From positions 19,188-83,187 of the forward strand of contig CALSFV010000157.1 of the NCBI GenBank assembly GCA_943737045.1: a stretch of DNA of 64,000 nucleotides, read 5' to 3'. Both the position numbers and the translations under genes were made by a program. The stretch comes from Parapristionchus giblindavisi. Lineage: Eukaryota > Nematoda > Chromadorea > Rhabditida > Diplogasteridae. The notes under the pieces are model-generated. The model was not told where the DNA came from and did not search any database. It saw only the letters and a list, made by a program, of their open reading frames with translations. This document shows, piece after piece, positions 25,651 through 37,594 of this stretch; the stretch's first letter is position 1; the number at the start of each line of letters is the position of its first letter.

Positions 25651-26596
25651 CCTGGTCTAGAGAATCTCTTTCATCACATGGCACTTCGCTGACTATAAAT
25701 ACAAATATTACAACAAAAATAATTAAACAAATGCAACATGAAAAGATTCAAAATTCGAATTCAAATTCCCAAACGCCTTTCACAGAAAAATTAGCAGTGC
25801 GTCTCAGCATGCTTGAGATTATGGTAGTTGGGTTTGACAATATTTATCATGAACTAGTTTAATTTTCATTGTGAACAATGAAAATTAAACTAGTTAGAAT
25901 TTTACTTATTTATTTATCATACTTCATACGATGTTTCAAAAAGTTTTTAAAAAAACGAAATAAAATGAAGAAGTCTGTAAAACAGAGTTGTAATTTTTAA
26001 AAAAAAACCATGAGAATTTCCAGAAAGTAGTTTTCTAGCATTTTAATATTGGTATTGCCCGAAATGTCATGAATCTCTTTTAGTAAAGAAATCCAATCAT
26101 GTATTTATACTCCTTTAAGTTTATCGGCCCTTTCAAGTTAGTCATATGTATGTATATCGATGTCATCTCCGCCTATTTAACTGCGCGGGGATGGACACAT
26201 TTATTTATCACCATCTAATTTCCATAATTGTGATTTGCCTTCCACACTATCTCCTCCATACATCGCAGACTTCTGTCCACACCATTCCCCTATCGTACTT
26301 TTAGCTCCACTCCACCTGTAACTCTACACTGCTATTCCAAATGTTCAAAATAGAATTTTATTTTTATGTGATGGAATCCGAATGTTTAATGAATATGTTC
26401 AGGACAACTAAATACAAAATAAAAATGTCTTCATATGGTGCATACGTATATAAGATCAGGAATTGAATATTAAATATGTCACATATACAGTAGGAGAGTA
26501 TTAGTATGCAATTAAACATACAATACGATTGATATCAATAATCTCCTTCAAAATGTTGAAAATCAATAATTGAATGGATTGATACTGTATGGATAT
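25651..26596. other. intergenic region between hst-1 and the copine
   Basis: About 950 bp. It contains a short perfect hairpin at 25855-25893 ('tttaattttcattg' and its complement). 26160-26340 is less AT-rich ('tccacactatctcctccatac') but shows no coding structure. It should hold the hst-1 promoter and the copine 3' UTR. Confidence 0.5.
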
Positions 26597-29500
26597 CTAA
26601 GCAGGATATTCCGTTCGGGGCCTTCTCCTTCCTCCTGCACGTAATTGCTCAATATCGTTAGATATTGACATGGATCTCATATCTCTTGAAAGATGAACAA
26701 TCGGCCTTAATCATCATTCTATTCAATTAATCAATAGTATTAATATACCTTGGTCTATCACCTCCAAAATGTGGGCTTTTGGATCGTTTATAGATAGATG
26801 AGTCAACATAACCACTGTCGTCCGAATATTCAACTAAATCAATCAATAATTTACAATTACAATCATATATGATACCATGTAATGAAGTTCTAGAAGATGA
26901 AGTAGCTCTTGGTCTTCTATCAGAATAATCAAATGATTCACCATCTCCATCTTCATTATTAATATCAATAGAAACCATTGATCCATATCCTCTTTGTTGT
27001 TTCATTACACCAGATGACTGTAATGGTGTGTATTTCATTGTCTGTCATTTCCCAATACCGTACTATTCTCACCATTCGTTGTGATGACACACTTCTAGAT
27101 AGATATGTTGTCATTTGTTGTGGTATTCGATAAAGAGCTGATTCAGATAGATTCATCATTGCATCTTCTACTTTATCTTCACGATTTATACTATTCACGT
27201 CAACATACTGATTAGGATCAAAGATCAAAGATCAAAGATCAAAGATCGAATAGATATTCTAATGAAACTAACATGAACAATATCTCTGACAACTTTTCTT
27301 CCTTGATACATTAATCTTGTTCCTCCTCTTCCCATTCTTTCTATATCATCTTTATTCTTATCACCCATTCCAATAAATATTATTGATATAGGTGCCTTGG
27401 ATGCGAATATAACGGCTTGTAATGATTCCTGTAACGAATTAATAATCAATAATCAAGCTATTACAGTAACCTTTATATCATCGATTACTCCTGTTGTCAA
27501 TATGACAAGAATAAAATATTGTGTATTATTAGGATCTCTACGTAGGTTCACGTTAAGGGCCAGTCTAAATTCATTATTTATTATATTATTGATTATTTAA
27601 TAGATAAATTACTTTGATACATGATAAATGATATGAGAAAGATGAGCATTTTTAGATGGTAGAATATGTGAAGTAACAAAACGAAGTGCTTCGATTACTC
27701 CATATATTGATTCGATAGAAGCATTCGTTTCGAGATTCTAAGTGAAACTAATCAATAAATGATCAATCAATAATTATCACTCACTAAACAAAATTGTTGT
27801 GATTCTCTATTCAATGGAGGAATTCTGGCAGCAAATCCATATGCAGATATTGATCGACTATAATGATTGATTACTTGTTTATCTTGATTGAATATAATGA
27901 ATACCTTGTATACTCTGAACATGTATCTCCAATTGACCTTATAATGAACTCAACATCATTGAATATAGATGGAGATAATGTATCATCTTCATTTGATGAA
28001 AAATCAATAGCAAATGATAGATGAATAGTTGATCTAAATCAATATGTAGATTTAGTTTATTTTTTGAAATGAGATAAAGATACCCGGTAGTAATATAATC
28101 AAGAAAAGATGATAATATAATAGGAGAGGAACGAATAATTTCAAGTATTCCAGTTCCTCTTTTACCATCTTTGTATTCTATATTAGTTAACTGAAAAATA
28201 TCACGTTAGAAAAGTCTTTCTGATAATATAATATAACAATGTTGGATCCTGGACTGAACCTTTTCGTTTTTTTTTGTATTTCGTAAAAGCTTATTCGAGA
28301 ATTTCAGAAATTTTTCAAAAAAAGACGAATTTGGTGATTAAAAAAATTTTTTCTGCGAAATAGATGAATGATTTACAGGAAATCGTGAAAATTATTGGTT
28401 TCGAAAATATACTTGTAATTCAGTCCAAAGTGAGAAAAATAATTTTTAAATGTAAAAATTGAACTTGTAGTGGAGGTGATTGTAATTGATCCCTTTGTAG
28501 ATGATATAAAGTTGTATGAATTCGACCAATCAATATATCGATTCTTGTTCTTTCATCTCGACATATCACACTTATCTCTATTATCCTTAATACCTTATCA
28601 TTATCCTAATCTATTTTGTGAAATCAACTCACTTTTTATCATCATCAATTTTAATAGTAAATTGTTTCCATAATACTATTGGGGCAATTCGATTTCCTTC
28701 ACTTCGATATAATTCTTTATCTTCCTTTGTGTCTATCACAATGAGAAACAACTAAAAGCAAGGACTACATCTATCTATAATATCATTTCATTATCTTTCT
28801 GAATATTCAATGAAATCATCTATATTTCTATCCATTTATATCTTTTTTAAATGTTATTTCATTTTATAATATTTTTTTCATATAAACAACTGACTATTCC
28901 GTTGTCAGTAACGAATTTACGATGAAATTCTCTTCCTTCGAATTGGAGTAAAATAGGAGGAGAACGATGCTTAATCGATGATGAAATATCTATTGTTGAA
29001 ATACATTTTCCATCCATTTCAGATCTATATCATATGAATCAATAATCATGTTTAATTATAGATTCAAACATGAGAGGTCGTGTTAATCGACGTGAATTGA
29101 TAAGATGGGATACTGTGAATACAGTATATCCATATGATTGAAGTGAATCTTCATTTAGTATACATCTAATTGAATGAATGAATAGATAGATATAATGATG
29201 AATGATTAAGATTACAATTCAATCCTCAGTGGTTGTTGTATTTCGAATTCGAATTCAATAGAGAATACAGAAGGAAGATCAATGACAGAATTAATTGTAT
29301 TGAAACTTTCCGATGTTGTTGACTAAATATATTATTTATTTTATAATTATATTAGAATAATTAATATTACAAGTTTCCATGGTCCTGATATTCCTCCTCC
29401 TTCACTTTCATATATAGATAATACAAGATTTAGTGATGGAGATAAACGGGTATTTCTATCAATCAATAATTGATTATTAATTGAATAAGATATAATAATT

Positions 29501-29702
29501 ACCTTAATTGGAAATGAAAGATAATAATATCACGAGGACCAGTCTTTCTATCTATTGAGTCAATTGATCCTCTATAATACAATAATTCATTAACTAACCC
29601 CACCATATCTTTCATTAACCTTTTTACTTTAGGAGGTAAAAGAGGAGGAGCTTTCAATTCTTTTCTCATTTCCATTATACGACGAATACGAACCATATTC
29701 AT
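26597..29702 (-). CDS. copine-like protein (C2 domains + vWA-like domain)
   Basis: Copines are calcium-dependent phospholipid-binding proteins recruited to membranes. Many short exons. The N-terminal exon starts MNMVRIRRIMEMRKELKAPP at 29702; the following exons (SLVLSIYESE, GPWKL, SFNTINSVIDLPSVFSIEFE) match a very diverged C2 domain, and a second C2-like part spans roughly 28690-29160 (GYTVFTVSHLINSRRL, HRSPPILLQFEGREF). The copine A domain is clear: GRGTGILEIIRSSPIILSSF, FAIDFSSNED (MIDAS-like D-x-S-x-N), IRSIGDTCSEYT, AYGFAARIPP, ISIIFIGMGDKNKDDIERM, YQGRKVVRDIVH. A basic/serine-rich tail of about 150 residues follows, ending RRRRPRTEYPA. The C2 calcium ligands are not obvious, so calcium binding is doubtful. 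Convergent with nothing; hst-1 starts 950 bp away upstream of its 3' end. Confidence 0.85.
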
Positions 29703-29829
29703 GATTGATTATCTATGGAATTGATTGATATATAAAAGAAGTAGGAGTTATTGAATATGAAGACAAGATGATACTTGATATCTTATGTATACATTGCGTA
29801 GACAATATGAAGATGTAGATGGATAGAGA
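29703..29829. other. 5' flank of the copine gene
   Basis: Short AT-rich spacer between the copine start and the purine satellites. Any promoter must lie here or within the repeat. Confidence 0.4.
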
Positions 29830-29995
29830 TTAAAGTATCTTGATGTAGAGGGGAAAAGGAAGAGGTAGAGGGGAAAAGGAAGAGATAGAGGAGAAAAGGA
29901 AGAGGTAGAGGGGAAGAGGAAGAGGTAGAGGGGAAGAGGAAGAGGTAGAGGGGAAAAGGAAGAGGTAGAGGGGAAAATGAAGAGGCATCGGAAAA
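29830..29995. repeat. 20-bp purine minisatellite
   Basis: About eight copies of GGGGAAAAGGAAGAGGTAGA with small variants, starting about 130 bp upstream of the copine start codon. Confidence 0.9.
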
Positions 29996-30130
29996 GGGGA
30001 GAGGGCGGAGGAGAGAGAGAAGGTGACATATGGATAAGTAATCAACTATTCGTAGATGATCATACAATAAAAAAGCGAAATAAATGAAAGATAAATAGGA
30101 TAGAGGATGGATAGAGAGAAGTAGGAACAA

Positions 30131-31265
30131 ATGAATAGAGAAGGAGAGAAGATGGTGGAGAGGGATGGAGGAGAGGGGAGGAGGGAGTGGGGGGGGGGAG
30201 GAGGAGAGAGGGGAGAGAAGAGAGGGGAGAGGAGAGAGGAGGAGGGAGTGGGGGGGGGGAGGAGGAGAGAGGGGAGAGAAGAGAGGGGAGAGGGAGAGGA
30301 GGAGGGAGTGGGGGGGGAGGGGAGAGGGGAGAGAGAGAGGAGGAGGAGGGAGTGGGGGGAGGAGAGAGGGGAGAGAAGAGAGGGGAGAGGAGAGAGGAGG
30401 AGGGAGTGGGGGGGGGAGGAGGAGAGAGGGGAGAGAAGAGAGGGGAGAGGAGAGAGGAGGAGGGAGTGGGGGGGGGAGGAGAGAGGGGAGAGGAGAGAGG
30501 GGAGAGAAGAGAGGGGAGAGGAGAGAGGAGGAGGGAGTGAGAGGAGAGAGGAGGAGGGAGTGGGGGGGAGGAGGAGAGAGGGGAGAGAAGAGAGGGGAGA
30601 GGAGAGAGGAGGAGGGAGTGGGGGGGGGGGAGGAGGAGAGAGGGGAGAGAAGAGAGGGGAGAGGAGAGAGGAGGAGGGAGTGGGGGGGGGAGGAGGAGAG
30701 AGGGGAGAGAAGAGAGGGGAGAGGAGAGAGGAGGAGGGAGTGGGGGGGGGAGAGAGGGGAGAGAAGAGAGGGGAGAGGAGAGAGGAGGAGGGAGTGGGGG
30801 GGGGGAGGAGAGAGGGGAGAGAAGAGAGGGGAGAGGAGAGAGGAGGAGGGAGTGGGGGGGGGGAGGAGAGAGGGGAGAGAAGAGAGGGGAGAGGAGAGAG
30901 GAGGAGGGAGTGGGGGGGGGGAGGAGAGAGGGGAGAGGAGAGAGGGGAGAGAAGAGAGGGGAGAGGAGAGAGGAGGAGGGAGTGAGAGGAGAGAGGAGGA
31001 GGGAGTGGGGGGGGGGAGGAGGAGGGAGTGGGGGGGGGGGGAGGAGGAGAGAGGGGAGAGAAGAGAGGGGAGAGGAGAGAGGAGGAGGGAGTGGGGGGGG
31101 GGAGGAGGAGAGAGAAGAGAGGGGAGAGGAGAGAGGAGGAGGGAGTGGGGGGGGAGGAGAGAGGGGAGAGAAGAGAGGGGAGAGGAGAGAGGAGGAGGGA
31201 GTGGGGGGGGGAGGAGAGAGGGGAGAGAAGAGAGGGGAGAGGAGAGAGGAGGAGGGAGTGGGGGA
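30131..31265. repeat. GGAGAGAGGGG purine satellite
   Basis: About 1.1 kb of almost pure purine on the plus strand. Irregular units of ~55-60 bp are built from 'gaggagagagggga', 'gagaagagagggg' and 'ggaggagggagtggggg', with variable G runs. Every frame is open because the repeat lacks stop codons; the long Glu/Gly/Arg and Ser/Pro/Leu frames are not proteins. Confidence 0.95.
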
Positions 31266-31394
31266 TAAGGGGAAGACTTGGTTGATTGAGAATAGTCTCT
31301 AGGGGTGACTGTTCATGTATAGAATAGAATAAAGAATGGACTTTATTTAAGAGAAAGGAAATAAATAAATGAAGGTAGAAGGTTGTAATGGAAG

Positions 31395-32563
31395 AAGGGT
31401 GTAGATGGAGAAGGAGTAGAGGGATAGAGAGATAGAGGGAGAGAGGGGATTGAGAGGGAGAAGGAGTAGAGGGATAGAGAGATAGAGGGAGAGAGGGGAT
31501 TGAGAGGGAGAAGGAGTAGAGGGATAGAGAGATAGAGGGAGAGAGGGGATTGAGAGGGAGAAGGAGTAGAGGGATAGAGAGATAGAGGGAGAGAGGGGAT
31601 TGAGAGGGAGAAGGAGTAGAGGGATAGAGAGATAGAGGGAGAGAGGGGATTGAGAGGGAGAAGGAGTAGAGGGATAGAGAGATAGAGGGAGAGAGGGGAT
31701 TGAGAGGGAGAAGGAGTAGAGGGATAGAGAGATAGAGGGAGAGAGGGGATTGAGAGGGAGAAGGAGTAGAGGGATAGAGAGATAGAGGGAGAGAGGGGAT
31801 TGAGAGGGAGAAGGAGTAGAGGGATAGAGAGATAGAGGGAGAGAGGGGATTGAGAGGGAGAAGGAGTAGAGGGATAGAGAGATAGAGGGAGAGAGGGGAT
31901 TGAGAGGGAGAAGGAGTAGAGGGATAGAGAGATAGAGGGAGAGAGGGGATTGAGAGGGAGAAGGAGTAGAGTGATAGAGAGATAGAGGGAGAGAGGGGAT
32001 TGAGAGGGAGAAGGAGTAGAGGGATAGAGAGATAGAGGGAGAGAGGGGATTGAGAGGGAGAAGGAGTAGAGGGATAGAGAGATAGAGGGAGAGAGGGGAT
32101 TGAGAGGGAGAAGGAGTAGAGGGATAGAGAGATAGAGGGAGAGAGGGGATTGAGAGGGAGAAGGAGTAGAGGGATAGAGAGATAGAGGGAGAGAGGGGAT
32201 TGAGAGGGAGAAGGAGTAGAGGGATAGAGAGATAGAGGGAGAGAGGGGATTGAGAGGGAGAAGGAGTAGAGGGATAGAGAGATAGAGGGAGAGAGGGGAT
32301 TGAGAGGGAGAAGGAGTAGAGGGATAGAGAGATAGAGGGAGAGAGGGGATTGAGAGGGAGAAGGAGTAGAGGGATAGAGAGATAGAGGGAGAGAGGGGAT
32401 TGAGAGGGAGAAGGAGTAGAGGGATAGAGAGATAGAGGGAGAGAGGGGATTGAGAGGGAGAAGGAGTAGAGGGATAGAGAGATAGAGGGAGAGAGGGGAT
32501 TGAGAGGGAGAAGGAGTAGAGGGATAGAGAGATAGAGGGAGAGAGGGGATTGAGAGGGAGAAG
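31395..32563. repeat. 50-bp tandem satellite, ~23 near-identical units
   Basis: Exact 50-bp period; the unit begins 'tgagagggagaaggagtaga' and ends 'gggagagaggggat'. Across the array I see only one internal substitution (G to T at 31972). The period is not a multiple of 3, and the long minus-strand frame exists only because no frame has a stop. Such uniformity points to recent expansion or conversion, or to assembly from repeat-rich reads. Confidence 0.95.
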
Positions 32564-32679
32564 GTGGTACATGGAATCAGTTTATTCATTCATGACTCCT
32601 TAACGTGTACATATGGAACAATCGTCTTTGTTGGATCTTATATTTCTGAAACATGGGAAAGGAGAGGGTTAGATGAAAA

Positions 32680-33004
32680 GGTAGAGGGAGGAGAGGGATA
32701 GGTAGAGGGAGAGGTAGAGGGAGAGGTAGAGGGAGGAGAGGGAGAGGTAGAGGGAGGAGAGGGAGAGGTAGAGGGAGGAGAGGGAGGGGTAGAGGGAGGA
32801 GAGGGAGAGGTGGAGGGAGAGGTAGAGGGAGGAGAGGGAGAGGTAGAGGGAGGAGAGGGAGGGGTAGAGGGAGGAGAGGGAGAGGGAGGGAGGAGAGGGA
32901 GAGGTAGAGGGAGAGGTAGAGGGAGGAGAGGGAGAGGTATTGGGAGGAGAGGGAGAGGTAGAGGGAGGAGAGGGAGAGGTAGATGGAAGGGAGGTGAGGG
33001 AGGG
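32680..33004. repeat. GGAGAGGGAGAGGTAGAG minisatellite
   Basis: Purine-rich tandem units of about 12-18 bp with variable arrangement of 'gggaggagag' and 'ggtagag'. It closes the 3.2-kb purine block. Low-complexity frames over it are not genes. Confidence 0.9.
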
Positions 33005-33447
33005 ATCTGAGAAGAATAGATATTGTAGATTGGAAAGAATAGTGAAGTGGAATAAATGAAAATGTTCGTGATGGTAGTATGAAATATAATGATAGATTAT
33101 GATATATATGATGTTCATTCTATTTTATATATTTTTTTTTCTTTTATTCTATTCATTTATTCATTTTATTCTTCTTCTATTCATTCATTCATTCATTCTA
33201 TTCTCTTTCTTCTTCTAAATGGATGTTTTCTCGTCTATGCATACTGTAGACACCATTGGAATGACGAGATAGAGATAGATAGAGGATGAACGATGAGAAG
33301 TGAAGGAATGGAAGAAGAGATAGAAGTACATTGCGTGATCATTATGAATCAGTGGAAAGATGACCAATGAAATGATATGAATCATAGAATATACTCCATC
33401 TTCTCCATCTTCTTCATTCATTCATTCATCGATCATTTCATTCCATC
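33005..33447. other. 5' flank of the secreted cysteine-rich gene
   Basis: AT-rich, with ATTC/TTCATTCA repeats (33140-33205 and 33410-33430). No coding exon was recognised. Confidence 0.5.
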
Positions 33448-34782
33448 ATGTCCTCTTATACTTTTCTCTTTCTTATATTTTCAATTCTACGAATCAATTC
33501 TCAGACAACTAGTAAGACATGTCTTGTAGTAAGTGTATACATTATTCTATTCTCATCAAATCAATACATTCTCAGTGTGCATCAGAAGGTCTTCGTTCTC
33601 GTTGGTCTCTAACAGGTCTTCCAATATCGTCCATATCTGATTCTCAATTCTCATCAGAATGTGATAATCTATCGAATGGAATACCATCATCAATACAAAG
33701 ACAATCATGTTCTGGACCATGTTATACATATATGTTTGATGATCCTGATAGTAGTCAGTTTATATTGACACCTTTAAAAAAAAGAAATTTATCATTTTTT
33801 TTCAAAAAAACTCTTTAAAGATAGTTTTGAGATCAACAATTTTTTTTAATTAAAAAAAAATGAATATCATATTCCAAAAATATGAAAAATGTGGTATATA
33901 GGGAGACATAGATATTGATTAAGGAAGTGATTCTCCATCTATTCTCTATATTCGTGGTTGTCATGATGAAATGACTGGAGTTGTTAGTGATAGATTAACA
34001 TCTGGTTAGTATATTCATTAGAATAGATCAAAATGATTATTCAATTGAGGTGGAGCTACAAATGGAATGTTTTGTGAGTATGATTCTACTTATTCTCGTC
34101 CAGATTCAAGAGGAAAGATAGTTACTTCAAGGACTTTAGTTGAATTCTGTGGTACAATGTAAGTATATAGATAATAGAAGATGATTTGAATGAATAGATA
34201 ATATGATTATAGTGAAGATGGATGCAATAAGAGATACAAAATGCCATCTTCTAGTGGAACTAATGATGTCTGTAATGGGCAAACATATAATAATAGTTAG
34301 TATAATATAATAGAAATAGATATTAATCATATGAATATTATAGCTCTTAGTGGTTCTCTTCTTAATTGTTATGAGTGTAGTAAAGATAGTGGAAGTTGTA
34401 ATGAGAGTAGATGTTATAAGAAATATTGTTCTAAAGCAGTGGTTGCTATGAAAGGTATGGATATATTGATTGATTCATCTGAGATCATATATTCAGGAGA
34501 ATATTCTATTCGTAAAATGTGTTCAAATGTAAATGTATTGGGACTAGATAATGCTTGTTCTATGACTGATGTCATTACTGTAAGTTATTCATACTGTAAC
34601 CAATCAATAAATCAATCAAATAAACAAATCAATATCAGGTACCGGGAGGAAATCTCGCAGTGACAATGAAGTATACTCAATGTTACTGTAAGGACAAACA
34701 ATACTGTAATGGAGATCAATACATTCATCAATCTTATATTATATTCTTTATAATTTCTTCCATTACAAGTCTATTAATATAA
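33448..34782 (+). CDS. secreted cysteine-rich Ly6/ET-like protein, probably GPI-anchored
   Basis: Exon 1 (33448-33528) starts MSSYTFLFLIFSILRINSQ, a signal peptide; phase-0 splicing gives KTCLV followed by CASEGLRSRWSL. Further exons contribute CSGPCYTYMF, YIRGCHDEMTG, TLVEFCGTM, EDGCNKRYKMPSS, NCYECSKDSGSCNESRCYKK and CYCKDKQYCNGD. The protein ends with the hydrophobic segment SYIIFFIISSITSLLI and no cytoplasmic tail, as expected of a GPI signal. Cysteine spacing with C-x-C...C-N at the end suggests two Ly6/ET-module-like folds of the kind expanded in nematodes; exact family not settled. One intron (33760-33920) is long and A/T-rich. Convergent with the astacin gene, whose stop is 145 bp away. 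Confidence 0.75.
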
Positions 34783-34926
34783 TTATTACCAGTATTTATT
34801 ATAATGTATATTAACACATCTATGCAATCATATCATCCATATCAAATTGATCATTTTCTTCTAAAGATAAGTGATCACTTCTTCGATTCTTCCTTATACT
34901 CGATAATAAAGCTAAACAAAATATCA

Positions 34927-37288
34927 TTAACCATATGTCCATATCCATATATTAATACATGTTCCATTATTCAATATATTCCATCCCATATCCATTTGTA
35001 TTTCTTCTTCTCTACTACTAAATCTTCCAATCTTATCATTATCATCAATAGATATCGTTCCATTCATTCTTTCTTCACTCTTCATTTCTTCTCCTTTCAA
35101 TATTTCGTCGTTAGGAACTGAATTAAATAATATATAAATATATAAATTGAACAACTTACTGTATCTATAATGTACAACAATTCTCGACTGTTTCCCATGT
35201 GAATATACAAATAATGGAAGAATTCGTCGATATGAAACGATCAATGTATTCAATTGACGATTACAACAAAATCTATAACGACATGAACGAATAAATGAAT
35301 ATATAATGAATATGTACACCTGTATCCAATAGGTCTTGGATCATCTTTTGATTTGATTTCTAATCCTTCTTTCCAACACCCATACATACATGTTGCTTTT
35401 AATTCTTTTATTGTGATCTCAATACTTCGGGAATGTCGTGGCGCCTGGATCAATCAATTAATCAATCGATCAATCAATCAGTAGATCGATCAATAATCTG
35501 AGTGAATAAAATGAATGATTACCGTAATATGATAAACACATCTTCTTTCAGTTGTTCTTAATAGATTATGTTTAATATTAATTGTTAATTGTCTCATAGA
35601 TTCATTAGCATTTAATATTCCTCCACATTTGAGTATAGTTGGTTCTTCTATATCTCTACAATGAATACCTCCGAATCCAGAAGGACATCTATATATTAGA
35701 TTATTGATTCTCAAATCAATATTTGATATTCAATCTTACTTGCAGCGGTCACAATTTCGTGAATCTTGATATCCTTTGTTTGAACAATGAATCTTAGTTG
35801 GACATTTCACTATAACATCAATGATTGTATTTGATGAATAGTTCGTGTTTACTTACAATTACATTTGTAATGTGTATTCAATACAGCAATATCAACGAAA
35901 GAAGGTCCAGATAATTGACCCATGGTTGATTGTAAGTAAGGATCTTTAGCTTTAAGTGCAGGAAGATAAGAAAGAGCAGAGAATCTATTGATATATTGGA
36001 TTATATGAGTGAATGAATAGATACTGACTCAGATGGGGCATAGTGCATGATACTTCCTATATCATAAGGTAAACCATAGGTGGACAATTGAGATGGAGGT
36101 ACCTATGAATAATATTAAGTACCATTCTGTATCATTCTTCGTCTACACTATCAGTCAACTATTTCATCAGTACCTTTGCAAATTGAAATGCATATCCAAG
36201 TTGAACTCTTAACATATCAATAGTAAGATGATTATCTCTATCATATCTTGATTGTTCATGAAATAATCCCAATGCATGACCTATCTCATGACTAACTACT
36301 CCATACTTAATATATTCAGTTATTTAATCATACCAATCAATCAATAAACCTGTTCGCATCCCTGAGCAATCGATATCCATTGTTGACCCTGCAAAGAATC
36401 TTTCCCTACAGTACTCCAACATCCGTCTGCTGATAGGAAATAGAGATATTGCTATAAAGAGGAGGATTAATTAGAGTACAATAAGTTTCATAACAAACTG
36501 ATTCAAGAAATCTTGGTCGAAATTGTATACATGTTTCCTTCTGCCAATAAGAAATAGCTTCTTCAATTATTTGACGAGCTTTGAGACATATAAATGAGCG
36601 AAATAAATATATAATCATATAAAATATAAAACTAACTAAGAAATGGATGAAATGCATAAGGAACCCCATCACTCCATTTGACATCAAATCCTTTTATTGC
36701 TTCTCTCTTTATCCTTTTTCCATCTACTACATCTTCTTCTTCTTCTTCTCCACTTCCTTCATAAACATCTTCAACGTTTGATCCTTCTAATATATCATCT
36801 ATTATATTCTTTAGATGTGACACAGATATTCTTATATCTCCTTGGAATAGAATTGAACTGCAAACATATAACTTATGGAATAGAGTTATTCATTCCAGTA
36901 AAACCTTCTTGAATTATTATTAATATGAGCAATGTTGATTATAGTTTGATTAGACGATTTAATTTCTTCATCTATTCGTTCATCTTCATCCTATTCAATT
37001 AATAATGAATGAGATAATAAAATGAATTCACACCGAATGAGATATTATTTCATTCTTGTATTCATGTTTAACTATTTCATTCAAAGTATCGAATAGATGA
37101 GTATATTCCGATATACTTCCTGTCTGAATATTAACTATCATAATAAATAAACAATGTAATATTAATAAACAAACTTGAGATGGAAAAGGAGAAAGACCAG
37201 AAGATTCAGTAATTTCATCATTTATCAGAGGGAATGAGTTAATGAAAGAAAAGTAAATGAATAAATAGAGTAAAGAGTGAGGATCCAT
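34927..37288 (-). CDS. secreted astacin metalloprotease with EGF and CUB-like C-terminus
   Basis: Zinc endopeptidase of the NAS family. Signal peptide MDPHSLLYLFIYFSFINSF. The propeptide contains LFQGDI, the FxGD aspartate switch (~36840), and an acidic stretch, then a basic KRIKREA cleavage site (~36715). The catalytic domain starts DVKWSDGVPYAF, then EAISYWQKETCIQFRPRFLE, DGCWSTVGKDSLQGQQWISI and the zinc signature HEIGHALGLFHEQSRYDRD (~36240-36300), then the Met-turn SIMHYAP (~36050). A 47-bp intron interrupts the sequence just before DGCWS. Downstream: an EGF-like stretch (SGFGGIHCRDIEEPT), then CUB-like segments (CGGILNANESMRQL; ATCMYGCWKEGLEIKS) and a hydrophilic tail rich in Glu/Lys. 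This EGF+CUB layout matches the larger nematode astacins. Confidence 0.88.
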
Positions 37289-37594
37289 ATATGAATGAAG
37301 ATATAGTTAGGTATGATAGAGATGAAGATTGAGATAAGTAAGATATGGAAAAGATATGATAAGATGGATAACACAATCAAGGACACTCACAATACATTTA
37401 TCATACTTTGTCTTTACATATTTAATTCATTTTTCATTTCTTGTATATACTAGAGAATAAAGAAAGTTTTCATTGGTTGGGTCAGTTGTGTAATTTTAAT
37501 GATACCATTTTAGCCAAACATAATAGCAATTTATTTATTAATAGTTTTAATAAACAATATTTACAAGTCATAATATGTAATGATCATACACTAA
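37289..37594. other. spacer between two astacin genes
   Basis: About 300 bp, AT-rich, between the two minus-strand astacins; no further gene seen. Confidence 0.5.

Noticed and set aside
31395..32563. CRISPR-like array
   Set aside because: Units abut with no unique spacers and the host is a eukaryote.
30046..32589. 847-residue Ser/Pro/Leu frame on the minus strand
   Set aside because: It follows stop-free purine satellites in every frame, has no domain or splice structure, and the 50-bp period is not a codon multiple.
34804..35121. Plus-strand frame of 105 residues
   Set aside because: Antisense to the last exon of the EGF/CUB astacin.
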